10,583 nt of DNA from Flavobacteriaceae bacterium (GTDB lineage Bacteria; Bacteroidota; Bacteroidia; Flavobacteriales; Flavobacteriaceae): the NCBI GenBank assembly GCA_018672145.1, contig JABHGH010000080.1, positions 1 through 10,583 on the forward strand, given 5' to 3'. The translations under genes were made by a program, and so were the position numbers. This document shows, one piece after another, positions 6,358 to 10,583 of this stretch (within the stretch, counting starts at the first letter, position 1; every line of letters begins with the position of its first letter). Under the pieces are notes generated by a model that made no database searches, was not told the origin of the DNA, and saw only the letters and a list, made by a program, of their open reading frames with translations.

Positions 6358-6825
6358 ATGGCGACTTATAGTCAAAATAGCAAACAGCTACATATAGACG
6401 CTCTTCCTAGTGCAAAAGGTATGCGTTTTGCTTTGGTGGTTTCGGCTTGGAATAGCGAGGTCACTGAAAGCTTGTTTGACGGTGCGCAAAAAGTTTTGAT
6501 TCAAAAAGAAGCTAAAGCCATAGATCGCATCGATGTTCCTGGTAGTTTTGAGCTTGTTTACGGAAGCCGGATTGCCTTGGACAGACAGTATGATGCAGTC
6601 ATTGCTATCGGCAGTGTGATTCGAGGAGAAACAAGCCACTTCGATTACGTTTGTCAAGGAGTAGTTAGTGGAATTCAGCAACTTAATGCATTGGGAGATC
6701 GACCTGTCATCTTTTGTGTTTTAACAGATGACAATATTGATCAGTCACGAGCGCGAAGTGGAGGTGTTCTCGGTAATAAAGGTGAGGAAGCGGCGGCGGC
6801 GGCTATTCAGATGGTGAAGCTCTAA
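6358..6825 (+). CDS. ribH: 6,7-dimethyl-8-ribityllumazine synthase
   Basis: RibH condenses 5-amino-6-ribitylamino-uracil with 3,4-dihydroxy-2-butanone 4-phosphate to give the lumazine precursor of riboflavin, usually as a pentamer or 60-mer. The 155-aa protein shows VVSAWN (27-32), the substrate loop VPGSFELV (60-67), GSVIRGETSHFDYV (85-98) with the conserved His94, VIFCVLTDDN (117-126) and the phosphate-binding DQSRARSGG segment (128-136). It begins 2 nt after the TPR stop codon and so is translated from the same mRNA. The other rib genes are not in the window. A short GCG-codon run near the end (6790-6803) encodes five alanines. The gene converges on crtZ with a 6-nt gap. Confidence 0.96.
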   Translation: MATYSQNSKQLHIDALPSAKGMRFALVVSAWNSEVTESLFDGAQKVLIQKEAKAIDRIDVPGSFELVYGSRIALDRQYDAVIAIGSVIRGETSHFDYVCQGVVSGIQQLNALGDRPVIFCVLTDDNIDQSRARSGGVLGNKGEEAAAAAIQMVKL

Positions 6826-6831
6826 GAAGTT

Positions 6832-7281
6832 TTACTTTTTGAAATACTTCATTGGCACCCAAAGCATTCCAAAACATTCACCATCTTTCTTGCCCAAGCT
6901 TTTATGGTGAATCTTATGTGCTCTTCGTATAGCACGTGCATAGGTGGTATTTGCATTTCGGAACCACTTGATTCGTTGATGTATAAAAATATCGTGAACC
7001 AAAAAATAGGTCAATCCATAGGCGAATATTCCTAAAGCGATTGCAAGCCCAGGCCAAAAGCCAAACTCTCCCCATAGAATAACAAATCCAGCGCTAATTG
7101 CTGCATATATCAGAAAAAACGCATCGTTTCGTTCGAAGTGAGAATCGTGATCTTTTCGATGGTGATCTTTATGAAGTGACCAAAGAAAACCGTGCATGAC
7201 ATACTTGTGTGAAAACCAAGCTACTCCTTCCATTAAAAGAAAAGTTGCTAGAAAAATAAGAGATTGAATGACGATATCCAT
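6832..7281 (-). CDS. crtZ: CrtZ-type beta-carotene hydroxylase
   Basis: This is a di-iron membrane hydroxylase of the fatty acid hydroxylase superfamily that converts beta-carotene through cryptoxanthin to zeaxanthin. All four histidine boxes of CrtZ are intact in the 149-aa protein: HX4H (25-30), HX2HH (37-41), HX4H (96-101) and HX2HH (122-126). Hydrophobic segments at about 3-21, 54-70 and 78-95 fit a small integral membrane protein of normal length. The ATG at 7281 follows directly on the crtB stop codon, so translation is coupled to phytoene synthase. The pairing implies that this organism makes zeaxanthin or a derivative; lycopene cyclase and phytoene desaturase must lie elsewhere. Control is probably exerted by the MerR regulator two genes upstream. 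Confidence 0.94.
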   Translation of the reverse strand: MDIVIQSLIFLATFLLMEGVAWFSHKYVMHGFLWSLHKDHHRKDHDSHFERNDAFFLIYAAISAGFVILWGEFGFWPGLAIALGIFAYGLTYFLVHDIFIHQRIKWFRNANTTYARAIRRAHKIHHKSLGKKDGECFGMLWVPMKYFKK

Positions 7282-8121
7282 TTATAAGATATTGAAACGA
7301 TAACGCACATATGAACGTGCTAACACATCAACTTTTTGAATGTTGGCTACGCGAATACGCTTGTTTTTAATTTCGACAGAGGGAACACGTTTGAGTTTTT
7401 TGAGTAAACGTAAATAATATTTGTATGCTGTGTAAACCCCAAATTTTGCTGCGTCTGGGAGTTTAAAAATACCAATTAATCCATTTTTAAAATCAGTTTC
7501 AATCTCATCAATAATTTTTTGTTTTGACATTTCGTCGAGTTCCTTGAGATTAACATCTGGAAAATAAGATCGCTCTAAAAGCTCATAGTCTGTTTTTAAG
7601 TCACGAAGGAAATTTACCTTTTGAAAGGCTGATCCCAGCGCCATGGCAGATGTTTTTAGCTCATCAAATAAATCATTATCACCCTTGACAAACACACGAA
7701 GACACATCAGTCCAACGACGTCAGCTGATCCGTAGATGTAGTTTTTGTACTCGCTATGTGTTTTGTACACTTTTTTTGATAAGTCCCAACGCATGCTTTG
7801 CATAAAAGCCTCGATGAACTCTAGGTCAATGTTGTAGTTATGGACTGTTTCTTGAAAAGCATTCAGAACCGGATTCAAACTTATTTTTTCATCCAACGCA
7901 TTTTCAAGGTCTTTTTCAAATCTTTGAAACAAGGTCTCTTTATCATAGTCATGAAAACTATCAACAATTTCGTCTGCAAGGCGTACAAAGCCATAAATAT
8001 TGTAAATGTCTTGGCGTATTTCTGACGATAACATACGTGTAGCTAATGAGAAAGAAGTACTGTATGATTCAGTGATTTCCTTGCTACATCGTTTTGATAT
8101 TATATCAAAAATATTTTTCAA
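7282..8121 (-). CDS. crtB: Phytoene synthase, probable TTG start
   Basis: CrtB condenses two geranylgeranyl diphosphates to phytoene, the first committed step to C40 carotenoids. The protein has both Asp-rich motifs of trans-isoprenyl diphosphate synthases: DEIVD (50-54) and NFLRDLKTD (170-178), plus YGSADVVG (130-137). There is no ATG near the expected N-terminus. The TTG at 8121-8119 gives MKNIFDIISKRCSKEITESY, which lines up with remembered flavobacterial CrtB proteins (about 280 aa) from residue 1, so I take it as the start. The TTG at 8184 would add 21 residues of low-complexity sequence not seen in homologues. The gene lies 70 nt after the MerR stop and abuts crtZ. Phytoene desaturase (crtI), usual next to crtB in this class, is absent. 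Confidence 0.92.
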   Translation of the reverse strand: MKNIFDIISKRCSKEITESYSTSFSLATRMLSSEIRQDIYNIYGFVRLADEIVDSFHDYDKETLFQRFEKDLENALDEKISLNPVLNAFQETVHNYNIDLEFIEAFMQSMRWDLSKKVYKTHSEYKNYIYGSADVVGLMCLRVFVKGDNDLFDELKTSAMALGSAFQKVNFLRDLKTDYELLERSYFPDVNLKELDEMSKQKIIDEIETDFKNGLIGIFKLPDAAKFGVYTAYKYYLRLLKKLKRVPSVEIKNKRIRVANIQKVDVLARSYVRYRFNIL

Positions 8122-8191
8122 AATAGTTTTATTATAAAGACTATTGCAAAATATAAAAATTTTAATTGCTAGGATAAAATTCAATAATAAA

Positions 8192-9088
8192 TTACAATTC
8201 TTTAATTAGATCAGCTGCCGAATGAAAAATACGAATTTTTTTATTCTTAGGTTTAGGAATATGCTGGACTTGATATCCAGAAATCCACAGTTCAGCACCG
8301 TCACTAGACAGTATTTCTTTTTCGAAATCAGACAAATAAGCCTGAATACGGTCTTGATTTGGCTCAATAGTAAAGCAAGACACATAAATCATGTGCTTTG
8401 ATTTGTCTTGTAAGTTTGAAAGGCTAGCAGTTGGGATGGATTGACCTAGAAAAATACTTTTATACCCTTTGTTGAGCACTTCATAATTGAGAAACAGTAG
8501 TCCAAGCTCATGAATTTCATTGTCTGGAAGATATAGGACAAAAGTTTTTTCAGTATTTAACGGGCTGCTTTCTTGAAGTTTTTCAGAAAGAGAATGAATT
8601 TTTTGCTTTATTAGACTGGTGATGAAGTGTTCGTGGGAAGGACTAATAGAATTTGTTTGCCACAGCACACCAAGTTCAATCATCAAAGGAGTAAAGATGG
8701 ATTGAAATATTTCACTAAAACTCATTTTTCCCATGAGTTCGTCAAATGTTTTAGTAAAAAGACGTTGGTCGAAATTGATCATAGATAATTTAAAAAGCCC
8801 TAATGACCAATCATAAGGACTTTTCTGTAGGGTGATATTATGAACTTTATCTCTAATTTCTTTTACCTCCATTTGAGCAATTTTGGAGATTTTAAAGCCA
8901 TTTTTGTAGAGCATGGAAACGTTTAGAAGTTTTTGCAAACTATCTAGGTTATACATGCGAATGTTAGTGTTTGTTCGTTCAGGTTGGAAAAGGTTGTATC
9001 TTTTCTCCCAAATGCGTATCGTGTGTGCCTTAATTCCAGAGAGGTGCTCCAGATTTTTTATGCTAAAACTTGTTTTTACACGATCCAT
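8192..9088 (-). CDS. MerR-family regulator with cobalamin-binding domain (CarH/LitR type)
   Basis: This 298-aa regulator has an N-terminal MerR winged helix (about 7-75, with GIKAHTIRIWEKRYNLF at 18-34), then a helical bundle and a Rossmann-type B12-binding domain. It keeps the photoreceptor signature Wx9EH (Trp143, Glu153-His154), which caps the upper face of adenosylcobalamin in CarH, and ExHxxG (191-196) with His193 as the candidate lower cobalt ligand. The late GG of B12 domains is Ser270-Gly271. Known relatives repress carotenoid genes in the dark as AdoCbl-bound tetramers and release DNA when light breaks the Co-C bond. It stands upstream of crtB-crtZ on the same strand. An inverted repeat abuts its start codon, suggesting autoregulation. 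Light and B12 sensing here is inferred from motifs. The ATG at 9088 is the family start. Confidence 0.92.
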   Translation of the reverse strand: MDRVKTSFSIKNLEHLSGIKAHTIRIWEKRYNLFQPERTNTNIRMYNLDSLQKLLNVSMLYKNGFKISKIAQMEVKEIRDKVHNITLQKSPYDWSLGLFKLSMINFDQRLFTKTFDELMGKMSFSEIFQSIFTPLMIELGVLWQTNSISPSHEHFITSLIKQKIHSLSEKLQESSPLNTEKTFVLYLPDNEIHELGLLFLNYEVLNKGYKSIFLGQSIPTASLSNLQDKSKHMIYVSCFTIEPNQDRIQAYLSDFEKEILSSDGAELWISGYQVQHIPKPKNKKIRIFHSAADLIKEL

Positions 9089-9125
9089 TTTTGTTTAACA
9101 TTTAATTATCAAAGATTAAACAAAG
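9089..9125. promoter_or_regulatory. Inverted-repeat operator candidate at the MerR gene start
   Basis: Arms TTTTGTTTAA (9089-9098) and TTAAACAAAG (9116-9125) pair over 9 bp with a 17-bp core between the ten-base arms. The left arm ends one base before the ATG on the coding strand, so bound protein would cover the leader. The right arm overlaps the promoter box at 9121-9128. Both arms recur at 776-811. The simplest reading is negative autoregulation by the MerR protein. Confidence 0.55.
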
Positions 9126-9128
9126 CTA
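9121..9128 (-). promoter_or_regulatory. Candidate -7 promoter box for the merR-crtB-crtZ unit
   Basis: TAGCTTTG on the minus strand matches TAnnTTTG exactly and lies 32 nt before the ATG at 9088. Its last five bases belong to one arm of the inverted repeat, so repressor and polymerase would compete. No TTTG is seen at the -33 position, and read-through from the tRNA genes upstream is also possible. Confidence 0.4.
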
Positions 9129-9157
9129 CAAAAAAATATATAGAAAGGGAGAAATAG

Positions 9158-9243
9158 TGCGCACGAGAGGAATCGAACCTCCACGGGATTTAACTCCCAC
9201 TAGGCCCTCAACCTAGCGCGTCTACCAGTTCCGCCACGTGCGC
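9158..9243 (-). tRNA. tRNA-Leu (anticodon GAG)
   Basis: The 86-nt gene folds as a class II cloverleaf. Acceptor strands GCGCACG (9243-9237) and CGTGCGC (9165-9159) pair over all seven bases, with discriminator A at 9158. The anticodon stem CTAGG/CCTAG encloses the loop TTGAGGG, with anticodon GAG at 9209-9207, reading CUC and CUU. A long variable arm (GGGA/TCCC-type stem) and T arm GAGG-TTCGATT-CCTC complete it; the long variable arm and identity A73 fit leucine. The 3' CCA is not encoded. It lies 13 nt downstream of tRNA-Lys, and the two are probably processed from one transcript. Confidence 0.97.
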
Positions 9244-9256
9244 TTGAGGGATGAAG

Positions 9257-9329
9257 TGACTTGGCTGGGTCTCGAACCCAGGACCCTCTCCTTAAAAGGG
9301 AGATGCTCTACCAACTGAGCTACCAAATC
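9257..9329 (-). tRNA. tRNA-Lys (anticodon TTT)
   Basis: The 73-nt cloverleaf has acceptor strands GATTTGG (9329-9323) and CCAAGTC (9264-9258), pairing with one G-T wobble, and discriminator A at 9257. The D arm is GCTCAGTTGGTAGAGC. The anticodon stem TCTCC/GGAGA encloses the loop CTTTTAA with anticodon TTT at 9296-9294, and the T arm is CTGGG-TTCGAGA-CCCAG. The 3' CCA is not encoded. It is the first gene of a two-tRNA unit, with a good promoter 22 nt upstream. Confidence 0.97.
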
Positions 9330-9350
9330 TATGGTTATTTATAATGGCTG

Positions 9351-9382
9351 CAAATATATACTCAATTCTACGATTAATCAAA
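9351..9382 (-). promoter_or_regulatory. Promoter of the tRNA-Lys/tRNA-Leu unit
   Basis: On the minus strand TTTG (9382-9379) is followed after 20 nt by TATATTTG (9358-9351). Both elements match the Bacteroidetes consensus (TTTG, then TAnnTTTG), and the spacing is right. It is the most complete promoter in the window. Transcription would begin near 9344, about 15 nt before the tRNA-Lys 5' end. Confidence 0.7.
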
Positions 9383-9395
9383 GTTTAAATTCGCT

Positions 9396-9403
9396 TAAAT
9401 TTG
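9396..9403 (+). promoter_or_regulatory. Candidate -7 promoter box for aroK
   Basis: TAAATTTG matches TAnnTTTG exactly and ends 11 nt before the ATG at 9415, implying a leader of only about 5 nt. No TTTG lies at the -33 position. It is back to back with the divergent tRNA promoter, with the two -7 boxes 37 nt apart. Confidence 0.45.
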
Positions 9404-9414
9404 CAGTATCTATT

Positions 9415-9969
9415 ATGAAGAATAAAACAGATAATTCATTAATATCATCCAATATAATTGTTCTTATTGGATATATGGGATCCGGAAAATCGACGGTTGG
9501 CGCTCTTCTCGCAGATAAACGTGGGATTCTTTTTTTTGATTTGGATCAATATATGGTAGAAAAACACAAGAAATCGATCGCTGAACTTTTTTCTATTCAC
9601 GGCGAAATTACCTTTCGTAAGCTCGAAAAGGAGGCATTACAAGAAGTGCTACGCATAGATAAACCTTGCGTTCTTTCACTTGGGGGAGGTACGCCTTGTT
9701 ATGCTGATAATATGAAGCAAATTAACTCAGTAACGTCGTTGTCATTTTATTTAGCACCTTCCACTGACTCCTTAGCAGATCGTTTATTTCCTGAAAGAGA
9801 AAAACGTCCACTTATTTCTCATTTAAAATCCAAAAACGATATCCAAGAGTTTGTTGCTAAACATATTTTTGAGAGAAAGAACTTTTATGAACAAGCCGCA
9901 CATACGATCCGTATTCAGAACCAAAACCCATCTAAAATAGTAGAGCTCATTGAAAAAGAGTTAGACTAA
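9415..9969 (+). CDS. aroK: Shikimate kinase
   Basis: AroK phosphorylates shikimate at the 3-hydroxyl with ATP, the fifth step of chorismate synthesis. The 184-aa protein has Walker A GYMGSGKST (19-27), the shikimate-binding DLD (42-44), FRKLE (67-71) with the conserved Arg68, LGGGT (89-93), and the lid segment EKRPLI, in which Arg contacts ATP. The start is ATG at 9415: the frame is open further up to ATG 9331, but that would place 28 odd residues over the intergenic promoter region next to tRNA-Lys, and the -7 box at 9396 would fall inside the gene. Family members begin only a few residues before the P-loop, so 12 extra residues here are already generous. The 3' end overlaps the convergent phosphoribosyltransferase gene by 9 nt. 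Confidence 0.95.
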   Translation: MKNKTDNSLISSNIIVLIGYMGSGKSTVGALLADKRGILFFDLDQYMVEKHKKSIAELFSIHGEITFRKLEKEALQEVLRIDKPCVLSLGGGTPCYADNMKQINSVTSLSFYLAPSTDSLADRLFPEREKRPLISHLKSKNDIQEFVAKHIFERKNFYEQAAHTIRIQNQNPSKIVELIEKELD

Positions 9970-10458
9970 AAAAGCTTCAAACCCTTTATCGTTGCAAACG
10001 ACTTCAACATGTTCGTGCATACTCGTTGAAAGTGAAATTCCTTTAAAGTCAGCTTTGATTGGAAATTTTTTGTGGTTTCGATTAATCATCACAGCAACTT
10101 TACACTGCTTTAGCGGAACCTGTAAAAAATGACAAACCGTGTAAATAAGTGTTGATCCAGAATGCAATACATCATCAACGATAATGACAGACTTGTTTTT
10201 GTAAGTGGATTCGTCTAATGATATTTTGACAGGATTTCTAGGATTCTTTTTGTCAAGATGTACCTGACAGTTGATCACTTTGAGATCAGAAATGGATTTG
10301 AGTTTAGTAGCAATTGCTTCAGCTAGTTTATTTCCGTTGGTCATAATTCCGGCAATTATAACAGTGGATTCTTTTCCATTAAGCTCATAAATCTGATAAG
10401 CAATTCTTCGAATGCTGAGTTCTGCTTGCTCGGCTGTTAAAATACAGTTGTTACTCAT
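9961..10458 (-). CDS. Type I phosphoribosyltransferase (PyrR/Hpt-like)
   Basis: This is a 165-aa PRTase-fold protein with the diagnostic PRPP loop VIIVDDVLHSGST (91-103) and the upstream IAGIMTNG (35-42) that forms the pyrophosphate loop. Members use PRPP to convert a free base to its nucleotide; relatives are PyrR (uracil, pyr attenuation) and hypoxanthine PRTases. The C-terminal NRNHKKFPIKADFKGISLSTS region (127-147) is characteristic of the flavobacterial subgroup, which I know only as a phosphoribosyltransferase family protein; the base is not predictable. The start is ATG at 10458, giving MSNNCILT; the TTG two codons earlier is less likely. It lies 12 nt downstream of the S4-domain gene on the same strand, which suggests an operon. 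Confidence 0.88.
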   Translation of the reverse strand: MSNNCILTAEQAELSIRRIAYQIYELNGKESTVIIAGIMTNGNKLAEAIATKLKSISDLKVINCQVHLDKKNPRNPVKISLDESTYKNKSVIIVDDVLHSGSTLIYTVCHFLQVPLKQCKVAVMINRNHKKFPIKADFKGISLSTSMHEHVEVVCNDKGFEAFLV

Positions 10459-10470
10459 ATTCAAATATAA

Positions 10471-10583
10471 TCAATCCTTGTTGGGTGTCGATTCATTTTC
10501 GAGGAAATCCAAAAGGTCACGACGGTTTTTCTTACTTGGACGTCCTCCTGAATCAATTTTGTTTTGCGCTTGATGGGTGGCAA
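10471..10583 (-). CDS. S4-domain RNA-binding protein, C-terminal tail only (Hsp15-like)
   Basis: The last 36 residues plus the stop codon (TGA at 10473-10471) of a gene that enters from the right edge are present. The tail carries GGRPSKKNRRDLLDF, closely like the GRPTKKDRRSLDDF tail I recall from flavobacterial S4-domain proteins of the HslR/Hsp15 type, which bind rRNA or free 50S-tRNA complexes. The S4 domain itself is outside the window, so the call rests on this basic tail and on gene order (S4, phosphoribosyltransferase, shikimate kinase) remembered from other Flavobacteriia. Confidence 0.7.
   Translation of the reverse strand, partial: ATHQAQNKIDSGGRPSKKNRRDLLDFLENESTPNKD

Noticed and set aside
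6790..6803. GCG/CGG trinucleotide run in ribH
   Set aside because: Four-and-a-half repeats encoding five alanines in a region of the protein where alanines are common; no sign of phase variation or frameshift.
6826..6850. Possible bidirectional terminator between ribH and crtZ (GAAGT...ACTTC)
   Set aside because: Only five base pairs around a long unpaired interior, mostly inside crtZ; too weak to call.
8122..8184. Longer crtB from TTG 8184
   Set aside because: The extra 21 residues are low-complexity Ile/Phe/Asn-rich and have no counterpart in remembered CrtB proteins; TTG 8121 aligns exactly.
9379..9403. CAAAGTTTAA-N5-CTTAAATTTG palindrome before aroK as a third operator
   Set aside because: The arms differ from TTTGTTTAA in orientation and sequence and the spacing is far shorter; it is better explained by two back-to-back promoter elements.
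9331..9414. Upstream extension of aroK to ATG 9331
   Set aside because: It begins one base after the tRNA-Lys end, covers two promoter boxes, and adds 28 residues before a P-loop that in this family lies near the N-terminus.
10462..10469. TATATTTG box (minus) before the phosphoribosyltransferase gene
   Set aside because: A perfect -7 match, but it sits 3 nt before the ATG inside a 12-nt gap of a likely operon, with no -33 element; probably accidental.

Overview
The window is about 10.6 kb of gene-dense, AT-rich bacterial chromosome. It almost certainly comes from a member of Bacteroidota, class Flavobacteriia, probably a marine carotenoid-pigmented one. The evidence is family-level resemblance of nearly every protein to flavobacterial versions, gene pairings known from that class (DUF721-recF, TPR-ribH, DUF2520-kdsC-maf, crtB-crtZ), no Shine-Dalgarno-like sites, and repeated matches to the Bacteroidetes promoter boxes (TTTG at -33, TAnnTTTG at -7). 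I see no insertion sequence, prophage, CRISPR array or other mobile element.

Layout: (1) 1-748, minus strand: an SRPBCC-fold protein followed directly by a short-chain dehydrogenase that runs off the left edge. (2) 749-882: divergent spacer with a promoter and a perfect inverted repeat. (3) 883-1749, plus: secreted DUF2911 protein. (4) 1730-3598, minus: an overlapping three-gene operon, Rossmann/DUF2520 protein, KdsC-type phosphatase, Maf pyrophosphatase. (5) 3682-4098, plus: ndk. (6) 4095-5483, minus: recF then a DUF721/DciA-like gene. (7) 5600-6825, plus: membrane-anchored TPR protein and ribH. (8) 6832-9088, minus: B12-binding MerR regulator, crtB, crtZ. (9) 9158-9329, minus: tRNA-Lys(TTT) and tRNA-Leu(GAG) in tandem from a good promoter. 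(10) 9415-9969, plus: aroK. (11) 9961-10583, minus: end of an S4-domain RNA-binding protein gene, then a phosphoribosyltransferase.

Most genes are housekeeping: nucleotide metabolism, recombination, riboflavin, shikimate, KDO/LPS. The part that stands out is light and carotenoid biology. The MerR protein keeps the CarH/LitR-type cobalamin signatures and heads a short carotenoid cluster with phytoene synthase and beta-carotene hydroxylase but no phytoene desaturase. The same inverted repeat (TTTGTTTAA, 16-17 bp, TTAAACAAA) lies immediately upstream of the regulator gene and upstream of the SRPBCC-SDR pair about 8.3 kb away, and nowhere else in the window that I could find. My inference is that it is the operator of the B12 photoreceptor and ties the two loci into one light-responsive regulon.

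Four start codons were decided by alignment with remembered family sequences or by context: GTG for SRPBCC and recF, TTG at 8121 for crtB, and ATG at 9415 for aroK. No gene-free stretch exceeds 300 bases.
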